64,000 nt of DNA from positions 1 to 64,000 of the forward strand of contig JBAKBP010007651.1 of assembly GCA_037953745.1 (NCBI GenBank). The letters run 5' to 3'. Under the pieces are notes generated by a model, which was not told where the DNA came from, made no database searches, and saw only the letters and a program-made list of their open reading frames with translations. The position numbers and the translations under genes are program-made. Of this stretch, positions 10,056 through 21,200 are shown one piece after another. The first letter of the stretch is position 1, and every line of letters begins with the position of its first letter. Source of the stretch: Lithodes maja (lineage: Eukaryota; Arthropoda; Malacostraca; Decapoda; Lithodidae).

Positions 10056-10842
10056 AAAGTGGCATTTTTGGCATTTCACACATTCCTATTCTTCATTATT
10101 TTACTATATTACTTTAACCCCTCATTTTCCCTGATCTTCATAGCCCTCCCCACTATCGGGGGGAGTTATCTTAAGATTGTTGGATAATGGGGTTATATAG
10201 GGTTTCTCCCACAGTGGAATTATAACTAATAGCATCAAAACTACCATTGCCAAAAACAATTGGCCAAAAAAACTCTCAAATAAGGCTGCGAGTCTATTCA
10301 AGATAATTACCAATCTCAGTCCTCTACCTCCCCTCCTTCCCCACTTTCCTCCTATCCCTCAGTTATCACCTATTTTCCCTATTATTCCCTTATTCTGAGG
10401 TATATTTTCGTGCTAACATTAGCGAGTTGCAAGCAGGGTGTTGTCATCACTGATGGCACTCGAGTGCAAGAGAGAGAGAGAGAGTATCGATCGACTGTGT
10501 CGCAGTGGCCTTGGGGAAAATTGGCGGGAAGGTAGCTTGCCTCACCCATACATTATACAACTCGCGGGCTATATCTCCGATTTTGACCATCCAAACGCTG
10601 TTTTCACTCGTTTTATTGTTGTTTCAGGTTAATACCTTTATAATCAACCCATAATAGGCGCATATGGATAATTATTAATGCTATTAATGGTACAATGAAT
10701 ATTTTGGTGACGGAAACACCTCAAATACGTCAGCACAGGCGGAGGTTTTCAATTACCCCCGTGCGCACTTGTTAGGTTAAGAGTAAACAAATTACACTAA
10801 ACTAATTTCGATTTTTGGCTCATGTTAAGCTATCATAGTGTT

Positions 10843-11160
10843 TACAAGCCTATACCCCTTTGAAAGGACATTAGCCTAACCTAACAACCTTACCTAACCT
10901 ATCCTAGTATTATGGGTGGGGGCTGCCGCCCCCACACCCCCGCTATTTACATCTTTGACCGATTGTTTGTGTATTTGTCTGTGAAAAGGGGGTAATTGTT
11001 TAGTGTATGGCCTGCTAAAGAAAATGGATTTTTGAGCACAGACTAAACTAAATGTTCACTGACTGTATTTACATAGCTGGTCACTAACCTAACCTAACCT
11101 AACCTAACCTAACCTAACCTAACCTGGGCATCTTGGGGGCTGCTGCCCCCAGACCCCCGC
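10843..11160 (-). repeat. TTAGG-like dispersed repeat and interstitial (CCTAA)n
   Basis: 10843-10960 is one minus-strand unit of the repeat amplified at 8541-9420. At 11084-11125 a perfect (CCTAA)n run of about 8 copies follows, which is the arthropod telomere pentamer TTAGG on the other strand. It is followed by GGGGGCTGCTGCCCCC. Confidence 0.85.
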
Positions 11161-11739
11161 TGGTCTTGGGATGAAAAGTGATAAAAAACACATATCTCTT
11201 ATCTCATTATTCAAAGTTTTGTATTTGGTTTAATATACACTTCCCAGGTCATTTGAACAGTTCTATTGCTTCTATATATCATATAATACACCATAGAATA
11301 CGTTTTTAATAACTAGAAAAAAAAAGAGGACTTCGATTAAACAATTACGGAAATACCTTAAAACACGAGCCAAGTTTTGCTTAAATAATTTAGTTTTCGC
11401 CGTTTTTAAACCCGCGAAAATATGAAAGCGTAATTGCATACCGTACCTTATTGAGATGTGGAGGGAGTAGGTGGGGAAGAGATGCGTCCACGTTTTCGAC
11501 GAGGAGTTACGACGAGTAGTGGTTTTATTTAAAAACCAATAATGACCGCATCGCCACTGGTCTGCCGGTTCATAATAGTAACATTCGTTTGAGCAGAGTT
11601 TGCAGGAAACAGAGGTAGGCAAACAACCATGGTCAGTAAAAACCTTAACCCGGCAAGCGCGATAGGCCTCACGGAAGGCTTCCTATAGGGAACGCGATAG
11701 GCCTCACGGAAGCAAGACCATAAAAAAAGCCTTCCATAA

Positions 11740-12310
11740 AAAAAAGGGCCTATCAAAACAAAGGAATTTGTCTCTAGGTGAGATAATTCCCCTCCAGTAC
11801 TCATCCATGTAAATCTCACCCACCCCCCTCCCCTCCTTCCCCACCTCCCTCCCCCCTCCCTCCCCTCCTCAATTATCACCTATTTTGGCTCTTATTATCA
11901 TCATTTATCGGTTATTTTTCTCTCCCGCGATAATATAGCACAAGTGGGTTGCAGAAAAGATCGTTATGCAACACCCAGACACCGGCCCACACCGCCCCGC
12001 TCGTCTCAGTTACCTCACAGACAGCGAGAGAGGAGGGTTGCCTGTGGCTCTCTCTCGCCTGAGATTATGACCGGGTGGCCAATATCTTCGTTTTTCACCA
12101 CCCAAATGCTTTTCCCACTTATTTTAGTACTCTTGAAGGTTCATATATACATCATATATGTAAAATAAAAGCATACCGAAAACAAATAATGCTCTATATT
12201 GTAAATATAACGAATTCTGTCAGAATCCAAGGCTAGAAATCCACAAATAACTACCCTAGCCCCTAGGTCTATTTCGCGCTTGTCAGGTTAAGGGCTGCAC
12301 TATTGTTCCT
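11740..12310. repeat. Diverged MITE-B-like segment
   Basis: Shares with MITE-B the pyrimidine-rich CTCCCCTCCTTCCCC region, TCACCTATTTT, a GAGAGAGG block, TTTTTCACCACCCAAATGCT and an AGGTTAAGGG end near 12288. Termini are poorly conserved. The segment 12195-12275 (reverse strand) is homologous to 36110-36180 and serves as comparison for the scar at 36417. Confidence 0.45.
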
Positions 12311-12900
12311 TGTAGTGTCAATAATCACTGAATGTGGGAGGGGTGAACAACCATTACAAGCGGCGTCCATGACTAAAGTGAGGAGAGACTTAAATGAAGG
12401 TGTGTATCTGTCATTGGTTCACTGCAATGACGTAATCAAGGTCAATAAACTCACCTGATAGGTTGCTGGTTGTATGCGTGACGGAATCTATGAGTTTAAG
12501 GACGTGTCAGAAAAACCCCCCAATAAGAATCCAGAAGTGTCTCGTGACGTATTGCCAAGGAGTTAGGAAATGAAACTCAGTATTTCCAATGAGGATTGGC
12601 AGATGGCGTGATAGTATTACAAAAGTTGAAGGATAGAGCTCTCCAGTTCACGAAAAAATGGCGTCGCTGAAAGCCGCGCCGTCTATAAGAGAGTATTGAC
12701 AACCGTTTTACGGTAGGTAGACATGTTGTTACCGGTTTTTTTAATAGGTTTTGCCGAGGGTTGAAACTAATTTTAATATGATACTTAGAGCATATAGATT
12801 CCATATCTGTCTTCAAATATGTCAAAATAATTGGTGACCAATAAATGGAGTTATACTGACTAGGCCTACAGCAGGACTCTTCTTCTTACCTCTGACCAGG

Positions 12901-14478
12901 AGCGCGTTCAGTCTACCCAAACACGCAAACGGGATAGCTCTACTGAACGTGATCGCCTCTGATTCGACGAATCACATTTGTGATTGTTTGCAATCAGACG
13001 GCGATCACGCTAACACTCCCTGGAGGTGACTAGCGAAGCTATCATAACAGTAGGCCTAAATCTCTCCTCTACATTATATTATCATAATTAAGCTTAATTA
13101 GCCTACCTCCATGTTATTTATGTGTCGCTATCTCAATTATAAGGTGGCACACCTATAAAAATCATAGTTATCATGACCATTTTGCTATATATAACATAAA
13201 ACAAGCAGCTTGGAGCGCAAGTCTCACAGCTACTTCGTCAGGCCTTCAGTGCGGTAAGCGTAGCCTAGTTGGTAACGACTTCGCTTTTAAATCCATAAGC
13301 CTACTCGCAAGGGTTCGAGGCTCGATGAGCTAATGTTTGTTTTTGTTTTTGCAGTTATTATTTAATTTGTATCGTTATATATTGGTAATGTTACTATGCC
13401 AATGATGTATTGTAATGGGTTATAACTTGCTGTACAGGTTTTTGAGCGTTTGTCTATATTATTGATTGATTATTATGTTTTTTATGCGGTTTGTATTTCA
13501 TTGTTATAGTTATATATCGGTAATGTTACAGTTGTTACTATGCCAATTGAATGATAGCCTATATTTTAACGGGTTATAGCCTAGCTTGCTGTACAGGTTT
13601 CTCGGCGCTTGTCTATTATTGATCGATTACTCTATTTACATTTCTTAAAAACAATTTCTGAGGCATAATTGCATCGAAGTATGATAGGTCAGTTAAGCTA
13701 TGTTTAGTAAGGTAGCCTATCCACGCTATAGTTAAATATGCAAGGTAATCTAATGGTTAAAAAATAATATTTATGAACCTTCCATAAATATAGGCTTGCA
13801 AATAGCCTATATACACATAGATCGTCAGGAAAAGAAAGTATACCTATACATACATTGCCAGGAAGAGATAATATAGCCTATATAGGCTACTATTTAATTC
13901 AGCCTGGCTACATAGCTAATATATATAAACTATAGGCCTATAGTTTAGCATATTCATAGTCCTACATCGCCAGGAAAAGAACATCTACTTTTTATTTCCC
14001 CAATAGACTAACGGAGAATTGTTTGAAAATTACACGGGGAAGAAAGAGCTACCTTTGCCAGATAAGGACCGTAATAACTTTGTCAACATTTCTTAATAAG
14101 ATTATAAGATATAATAGCCTGATGGTAGCCTAGCCTACTGTCTGTCTTGAGCTTGAACAAGGCTGCTGACTGTAGCTGACAGTGTGACTACCTTAGCCAA
14201 TAGTCTATATTGATGGATAATAATATCCCATATTAAAATGTATTGATTTGACAAAACCATTTGACTTTGATTGAAATTAATAGACCGAAGAAGCACTGTA
14301 ACAGGCCTAAAACCTTTGCAGACATCGCCAACAAGATTTGAATTTCGTGCTCATAGCCACTGACCAATCAGCGACGAGAATCAATGTTTGGCTATCAATG
14401 TCGTTCAGTCTGCGCGATCATAAACAGGATTGCTCAAACAGAAACAGGATTGCCTGATAGGGTAGACTGAACGCACTC
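12901..14478. mobile_element. 1.6-kb TIR element, unclassified, with empty-site counterpart
   Basis: Inverted termini AGCGCGTTCAGTCTACCC (left) and GGGTAGACTGAACGCACT (right). Flanks read GACCAGG|...|AGGTATAGG, while the homologous uninterrupted repeat at 9418-9445 (reverse strand) reads GACCAGGTATAGG, implying a 3-bp duplication AGG. No transposase ORF. A tRNA-like segment lies inside at 13255-13325. PIF/Harbinger or CACTA-like ancestry is possible from the duplication length only. Confidence 0.65.
13255..13325 (+). repeat. tRNA-derived SINE head
   Basis: A-box-like TAGCCTAGTTGGTAACG and B-box-like GGGTTCGAGGC are spaced as in a tRNA, but the acceptor stem does not pair. A short SINE head rather than a functional tRNA. 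Confidence 0.5.
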
Positions 14479-14489
14479 CAGGTATAGGC

Positions 14490-14660
14490 TATCCTAGTGT
14501 TTACTAGCCTATACCCCTTTAAAAGGACATTAGCCTAACCTAACAACCTTACCTAACCTATTCTAGTATTATGGGTGGGGGCTGCTGCCCCCACACCCCC
14601 GCTGTTTGACATCTTTGACAGATTTTTGGTGTATTTTTCTGTGAAATCAGGTTTTTTCAA
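14490..14660 (-). repeat. Single TTAGG-like dispersed repeat unit
   Basis: Minus-strand copy of the unit amplified at 8541-9420, including the GC palindrome (14577-14593) and TTAGGTTAGG-like core. It continues the repeat interrupted by the TIR element at 12901-14478. Confidence 0.75.
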
Positions 14661-14848
14661 GTGTCGATAACGAAATTCCTCCATGTGGACTAGCCTATAG
14701 GCTAATGAGAAAAATATGGCGAGTCTATTGGTCCCTATTTTCCCTAATAATTTTTTTCTAATAAGGCGGATGTAGTGTCCTTGAAGATTATCATTTGTAT
14801 TATATATACAGTAATAGTAGGCCCTATACTTATAGGCTAGGCTACAGA

Positions 14849-15335
14849 GAGAGAGGGGGGGGGGGGGGTACAGCAGCAATTAAGCGGAAGACCTACAGTA
14901 TAAAGAAACAGTAGAAACTACATTAGATAGACTGAAGTATTGATTGAAATTATTGACTGTCCCCTTCATTAAATTTACTGCCCCTCTATGGTAGCTTCCG
15001 TGACATTTTGATTTTGTGAGTAGGCTAATCAACATAATTTCAACAACTTTAACCCTTTCCCTGCGGGAGACGTTCCCGAACGCCATGGCAATTTACAGCA
15101 ATTGACAGGCTTTAAAAGCCTCTTAAAGCCTGTAAAATAGAGTGCAAGAGAGCAGGAGCGCGACAGGCCACACGTCCGTCTCCCAGCCAAGCGGTCGTGG
15201 CACTGAATGCTCTGAGTCAGAGTCTCGCGAGATATACAGTGCTGCCAAAGGCAAATGTAGCGAGACATTAGCGAGAATTGCTAATTTTAGCGAATATCTA
15301 TGGTAGCGCTGCGGGTGAACCCCGCAAGCTACCTT
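14849..15335. other. Unassigned, with G-run and a TTAA-type terminus
   Basis: A GA/G-run occurs at 14846-14869. TTAACCCTTTCCCTGCGGGA begins near 15049 and resembles TTAA-MITE termini elsewhere. No gene seen. Confidence 0.35.
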
Positions 15336-16258
15336 ACCTTTGGATGTGTTCGCCGCTCCTCTAGCGGCACCAAGGAGCGCGACGCCCCTCGTTATGGGTG
15401 GTGATTTGGTGCAGTAGACTGTTTGAAGCGACAGCTCGCTCCCTTGCGAGGATGGGCTCGTCTGGCACTTTTTGCAGTTCGACATCTAGGGCTCTCTTGA
15501 AGTTGTCTAACGAGATGTCCCTCATGTCTCTTACTCGCCGTGGGAGTTTGTTGAAGAGACGTGGGCCTCTGTGTGATAACCAGCCCTCTCGCAGAGAGCC
15601 CATAGCACCCCTGTTATTCATCCGGGGGATTTCGCATTCCCAGCCTCTCCTATCACTGAATTTCATGACTATCGGAGTATGTAGGTTTGGTACTAAACCC
15701 TCTGCGATTTTCCATGTGTATATTATTAGGTAACGTTCTCTTCTACGTTCCAGTGAGTACAGATTCAGTGCTCTTAAACGCTCCCAATAGTGTAGATGTT
15801 TTATCGAACTTATATGCCAAGTGAAATTTCTTTGTACACTCTCTACGTCATTTATTTCACCTGCTTTGTATGGGGATGTTAATACGCTACAGTATTCAAG
15901 CCGCGGTAGCACTAGAGATTTGAAGAGCGTTATCATAGGCAATTCACCGCGTGTTTTAAAAATACGCAGAATCCAACCCGTTAGACGTTTCGCAGCCGCC
16001 ACTTTGACCTGGTTATGTACTTTGAAACCCATATTTTCAGACATTAATACCCCAAGGTCTTTCACACTGTCTTTCCGTTCTATTATGTGGTTAGATTCTG
16101 TTTAGTAATTTGTAATTTCTTTAACACCATTATTATCTCCGTACCGTATTAATTGGAATTTTTCCTCATTGAATTGCATGTTGTTTTCCCTGGTCCACTG
16201 GAACACTACATTCATGTCTTCCTGCAGTCGGCCCGTGTCCTCTTGTGTGCTACGGAGC
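15336..16258 (-). pseudogene. CR1/L2-like LINE, 3' part of reverse transcriptase
   Basis: Minus-strand coding remnant. An upstream part reads NMQFNEEKFQLIRYG and is separated by a TAA stop (near 16101) from SVKDLGVLMSENMGF. It continues with LPRLEYCSVLTSPYKAG, LYSLERRRERYLIIYTWKI and RGPRLFNKLPRRVRDM, and ends HNEGRRAPWCR. These are the thumb and C-terminal signatures of CR1/L2-type reverse transcriptases (KDLGV, LEYCS.., R...Y, LFN.LP). The endonuclease and RT catalytic motifs are absent, so it is 5'-truncated and dead. The 3' end has CCAAAGGTA-type short repeats. The last 90 codons reappear at 61924-62213. Confidence 0.85.
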
Positions 16259-16320
16259 TCGGTTTGGTGTAATTTTGAAGCTATTTTCTTCTAGTTTTTG
16301 GCTGAATACATTTAATTTTA

Positions 16321-16459
16321 TGTTGTTGTTGTTGCCCAAGCTGCCTGGCCGAACAGCCCCAAGGCCCCGGGCCCCCGAGCAAGGCCAAGGCCATAACCGA
16401 GCGCCCCCGCAGAACCCTCCCTGCCGACGACAATAAAGCGGGTGACCGAAGCCACTCCA
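16321..16459 (-). mobile_element. Short retroelement with (AAC)n tail, second copy
   Basis: Same unit and same 5' boundary as at 1649-1787 (TGGAGTGGCTTCGGTCACCC). It keeps the GGGGCTGTTCGGCCAGGCAG end and an AAC tail. Confidence 0.7.
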
Positions 16460-16969
16460 ACATTTAATTTTATTCAGACACTTGCCTTATCAATCAGGAG
16501 TGCCTGAATGAGCACTAATATGACGGAAATATGCCCGCACCGAAGGTGTTAAATGGTAAACAAAACTAATTACCTTGAACATCGCCATAATTTAAATTAA
16601 AATGTAAAACTTGCAAACTAAACAAACCAAAACTTGGACAAAGACAATATAAACGCAAAATAACTTATCAAAAACGCTATGTGGAAATAACGCTTCCTTA
16701 AATAAAATGTATGAAATAAAAGAATACAATCCACCACATAGGGTGTACATTACTACATGAGCAAGTTAATCTAATGTAGTTTTTTCAGCTGACTAAACAT
16801 GGCTAGGTAGACTTAAAGATCCTATAGTACCGGTACTTAATTAGTATAAGATCTCTAGGTAGCCTTACCTATTGCCTTGCTATGAGTAGGCTTATAGATG
16901 TAAATATAATTCAGAAGTATTTGTTATTATTAACAGACATTATCACCATTATATTATTATTATTATTAC
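16460..16969. other. Unassigned AT-rich sequence upstream of lectin exon
   Basis: No gene or repeat recognised apart from an ATT microsatellite near 16950-16968. Contains the donor side of the lectin intron. Confidence 0.5.
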
Positions 16970-17055
16970 CTGCCATGAGAGGTTGTTCTGGTACTCAACG
17001 TAAAGACATTGTCCATTGACGGGCTCGAAGGGTGGGTAGCAACCACTTCCCAAGG
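16970..17055 (-). CDS. C-type lectin gene, exon: start of first CTLD
   Basis: The minus-strand exon has an acceptor ending GGCCAG before 17055 and donor GTAATA after 16970. It reads GSGCYPPFEPVNGQCLYVEY followed by QNNLSWQ. C-x-PPF-x-x-V-x-G-x-C-L/Y-x-V...LSW is the classical opening of a CTLD. Ending in phase 0 after SWQ, it joins GAQEYC of the exon at 4803. No signal-peptide exon was found to its right within the window. The gene's 5' end is either in unrecognised sequence or transposed away by insertions. Confidence 0.8.
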
Positions 17056-17207
17056 CTGGCCAGAAAGAAGAAACAATAAAACAATAAAATAGTAATAATC
17101 TTAGATATATATATGGATGTGTCTGTTGTTGTTGATGTGTTGGAGGGAAGGTAGCAACTGAGCGTCACTAATAAACCCTAGCGAGGACGGTTTTGTCAGG
17201 ACTGCCT

Positions 17208-17760
17208 TTAAAGTCGTGGAATTCTCCCCGACTTTTTAAGGAAATTAATTGTGCATTGTATCACTCTCTGCCTTTTCTCTGGGGTCACGTCTATTGCTCC
17301 TAGTAGAACTGGGATGGTTATGTTATTAATATTCATCCTGTTGAAGGTGTCTTTAAGGATTGTTCTCATTGAGTGAAATCGTGGGCAATGCAGAAGAAAA
17401 TGAGTGATGGTGTCTTCGGTGTTTCTGCACCAAGGGCAGTATGGATCCGGGGCCAATTTCAATCTGTGTGATGTTTGTTCAACCCGGAATGACCGATTCT
17501 GAGGCGCGTAATTACGACATCAATGTTCCTAGTGAAGATTGGGAATCTGTGTATATTACTATATTCTGTAGTGGGAGATGTGATTGGCAAAACTGGAGTG
17601 CTTTTTGGATTGCAAAAAGTTCTGAGGTGATGTTAGAGTGGGTGGCAGCGAGTTTCCATGACTGGCAGATACTGTACTTATCTCTTCATAATAGACGGCT
17701 GCTGCAGCTGATGGGGGGGATGGGATGTATGAGCCGTCTGTAAAGATTGGGGGAGTGGTT
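17208..17760 (-). pseudogene. I-superfamily LINE fragment: RNase H and C-terminal zinc knuckle
   Basis: Minus-strand frames show PPIFTDGSYIPSPPSAAAAV (the TDGS motif opening an RNase H domain) near 17720. After stops and frame changes they show PDPYCPWCRNTEDTITHFLL then HCPRF at about 17440-17380, a CPxC...HxxxxC knuckle. An (AAC)n-like tail lies near 17128-17135. RNase H after the RT is typical of I-clade/Nimb-like LINEs. Broken, 5'-truncated, and cut upstream by the GT/AT microsatellite. Confidence 0.72.
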
Positions 17761-17791
17761 TGTGAATTTAGTGTGGTGTAGTTCGTTGAAT

Positions 17792-17792
<1 letters not shown>

Positions 17793-17868
<76 letters not shown>
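17793..17868. repeat. (GT)n(AT)n microsatellite
   Basis: About 12 GT units followed by about 25 AT units. It makes artefactual ORFs rich in Tyr/Ile and His/Thr on the minus strand. Confidence 0.95.
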
Positions 17869-17874
<6 letters not shown>

Positions 17875-17884
17875 CAAAACAAAA

Positions 17885-18118
17885 TGACGAGTGTGAAGTG
17901 TTACGGCCGATCCACTTCTACTCGTCACCCCAGAAGGGACTTCACAAAGGTCCACTTACACTAGGTACCTACTTACTGCTAGGTGAACAGAGGCATCGGG
18001 TGTAAGGAGACCGCCCATCTGTCTCGACCTGCTTGAGGGCGGGGAGAAATTTGTACAGCCAAGACCTTTACGGTTGTGAACCGAACGTGCTTAACCCATT
18101 ACACCACAGGACCACCCG
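17885..18118 (-). mobile_element. tRNA-head SINE (family 1), degraded
   Basis: Shares with 29838-30207 the blocks TTCACCTAGCAGTAAGTAGG and GTGGACCTTTGTGAAGTCCC (minus strand) and a 5' head beginning CCGGGTGGTCCTGTGGTGTA. The B box is eroded here. SINEs with this CACCTAGCAGTAAATAGG core are, from memory, common in decapod genomes. Confidence 0.75.
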
Positions 18119-18211
18119 GGTATAACAATGGATTAGCCGAGACAGATTAAATTCTCTATTGCAAATTAAACATGTATTATAGGGTTCCTATCTATCTATC
18201 TATCTATCTAT

Positions 18212-21200
18212 CTATTGCCTGACGCCGTGATCCCCGAAGGGGTGGCCACGAACGAACCGCCCCCATGCACCTCTGTCCCCAGTCAGTCGACGCCCCTCCC
18301 CCCAACCAGCACCGCCTTCGTTCATGTAGTTCCTCACTCCATCCTTCCACCTCATATTCGGTCTACCTCTCCCCCTCTGTCCCTCCACCTCGCTCTCGTA
18401 CACCCTCTTAGTCATTCTCTCGCTTTCCATACGTTCCATATGGCCGAACCATCTCAAGTTGCTCCTTTTCACACTTTCCAGCACATCTACCTCCACACCA
18501 CACCTCCTTCTTACTTCCTCATTAGTCTGTCTATCCCTCCATGTAACTCCGCATGCACTCCTTAAGTAATTCATTTCCACTGCTCTCACTCTTGGTCTGA
18601 GTCTCTCAACCAACGTCCATGCTTCGCTTCTGTAAGTCAGTGTCGGGATTACCACACTGTCATGCAAGGACTTCTTCACTTCCATACTGACCACCCTATT
18701 TCTTGTTACTGCTTTTAGCGTTCCTACAACCCTCTTCCCCTGTTGTACCCTCTCCCGCACCTCTTCATCCATAGTCCCATCTTTACTCAACACACTGCCC
18801 AGATACTTAAAAGAGTTGACGATCTCCATAGCCTGACCGTTCAGCTTCACCTCACACTCTGTGACTTCACCCCTTTCGAAGACCATAACCTTGCTCTTCC
18901 CCGTATTTACCTTCAAATTCCGTTTTTCGCATACTGTTCCAAACTCATTTACCAGACCCTGCAACTCCCATTCATTATCACTCATCAGAACTGTATCATC
19001 CGCAAACAGCAGTATAGGTAGCTTCCACTCAATTCCCTCCCTTTTCAGCGATACACCAACATCCACTGCTCTTGATAGTATTTCTTTCATAACTCCATCC
19101 ATATATACAGTAAACAACCACGGGGACATCACACACCCCTGTTTCAAACCAACATTCAGGTCAAAGAACTCGCTCTGCTCACTCTCCACACGTACTGCCG
19201 CCTTTGCACCCTCATACATGCTCTTCACTGCTTTCAGCAACTTGCCCTCTACTCCGTATATTCTAAGTACTTTCCACAAACCTTCTCTATCCACTCTGTC
19301 ATAGGCCTTCTCCAAGTCCATAAAGGCAACATACACCTTTTGTTTCTTCTCCAGATACTTCTCCACAACACAATTCAGGGTAAAAATCTGATCTACACAT
19401 CCTCTTCCCTTCCTAAAACCTCCCTGCTCGTCGCCTATCCATTTCTCTGTTCTCACTCTCACTCTCTCAATCACTACCCTACTGTATACCTTCCCTACTA
19501 CGCTTAGAAGACATATTCCTCGGTGGTTACCACACACTCCTCTTTCCCCTTTGCCCTTATATAGGGGGACTATTATGCCAGTCTTCCAGTCATCGGGTGC
19601 ACTCCCCTTCTCCCATGCTAGTTTGCACATTTTCCATACCCATTCTATCACTATCTCACCACCATACCTCAACATTTCCCCACACACTCCATCTGTTCCT
19701 GGTGCTTTCCCCAACTTCACTCTTTTCATGGCTTCCCACACTTCTGACCTCCTGATCCCCACCTCCTCCTCCACTACTTCTCTTCTTCTCCCTCCCATAC
19801 CATATCCAGCTATGTTTGCTGGCTCTTCATTCCTTTCATTTAGCAACTCACTGAAGTACTCCCTCCATCTTTCGACTCTCTCTTGCTTCTCGGCTAGCAT
19901 TCTCCCATTCTTATCTTTCACACCCTTACTGTTTCCCTTGCTACCTTCCCTAACTTTCTTGACTTCTTTCCAGAACAGTTTCTTACTCTCCCTCCATTTT
20001 ACACTCAGATTCCTTCCAAATTCCTCATCTACTCTTCTCTTACTTTCCTTCACTACTCTCTTCACCACCCTCTTACTCTCCACGTACCTCGCTCGTTTCT
20101 GTCTCTCGGAATCTTCATTCCCTCTACTACCCAACCACTCTCTATATGCTTTCTTCTTTTCTTCCACAGCTATTCTTACCTCTTCTGTCCACCATGCTGT
20201 ACCTTTCACTCCCCTCCCTCTTCTCCTCACTCCACACACCTCCTCACATGCTGCACAGATCTCATCCTTAAACACCTTGCTCATCTCCTCCACTTCCTCC
20301 ATAACTTCCAGGTCGAACCCACCTAGTCGTCTTTCCACTGCTCTCCTGTACTCCTCCCTGACTTCCTCCTCCTGCAACCTCTCCACCCTCCTCACCATTC
20401 CACCCTCCTCTCGCCTCCCTCCCGCTCTCCTCACCCACTTCTTTTGTATCCTAACCTTAGCTACCACTACATAATGATCAGACAGACCCCCTCCAATACC
20501 CCTATACACCCTAGCATCCATCACAGATTTCTTCATTCGTTCATCCACACATACATAATCAATCAATGACTTTCGTTCCACCACTGTCTTATCCTTCATC
20601 GTCAACATCCGTTTCCACGTGTACCTGTGGATCATTCTGTGTCGGAAGAAGGTGTTGGCTATCCACAGCCTCCTCCCCACACATACGTCCACAAGTGCAC
20701 TACCATTCCCATTCACCTCTGATGGTACCCCCCATCCTCCCACCACTCCCTCAACTTTCCTATCACCCACCTTACCATTCATATCCCCAATCAGAAATAT
20801 TCTTTCGTTCTTGTCAAACTTCTCCAGGCACGCCTCCACATTCATCCAGAACTCCTCTTTCTTTCTTTCAAGTATATCCTCTGTCGGGGCATACACGCAT
20901 ACAATCACCCACGTTTGTATTCCTACTTTCATTCTCACCCACACAATCCTTGAACCCACAGACCCATACTCTCTTACACATTCCTTCCATTTGCTACTTA
21001 CAAACAAACATGCACCTTCTCTCGCTGTTCCTTCACTCACTCCAGCACACACACCCATTCCACACTCCCACTCTCTCACATCTGAACCTTTCCATTTGGT
21101 CTCTGTCATTCCACATACTGTACATCCAGCCTGGCATTCACTAACACTTCCAGAACCTCTCTCTCTTTTGTGCCATCATTCATGCCACTAACATTCCACG

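Larger units (their letters stand above)
7646..10311 (+). mobile_element. Merlin-like DNA transposon remnant with 8-bp target duplication
   Basis: The inverted termini GATAATTATCCCGAATAGAC and (reverse strand) GGTAATTATCTTGAATAGAC extend to about 27 bp with few mismatches. They are flanked by a perfect 8-bp duplication AATCTCAG (7638-7645 and 10312-10319). The element carries an N-terminal Merlin/IS1016-type transposase ORF at 8148-8543, followed by two satellite-like arrays where the catalytic domain would be expected. An 8-bp duplication fits Merlin and also hAT and P; the ORF argues for Merlin. Confidence 0.75.
7471..10780 (+). mobile_element. MITE-B copy 1 (TTAA-flanked), split by Merlin-like element
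   Basis: Starts TTAACCCGGGAGCTGCGGGA and ends GTGCGCACTTGTTAGGTTAA, with TTAA at both ends. The host halves are 7471-7645 and 10312-10780. Comparison with copies at 37872-38967 and 39103-39739 shows the sequence ...CCATGCAAAATCTCAG|TCCTC was interrupted. The left terminus of about 65 bp is shared with the end of the PB1 piggyBac at 28635-28704, so PB1-type transposase is the likely mobiliser. Confidence 0.85.

Noticed and set aside
19551..21191. Several 190-307-codon plus-strand ORFs over RTE copy A
   Set aside because: Antisense of the RTE coding frame, Ser/Thr/Pro-rich, no motifs.
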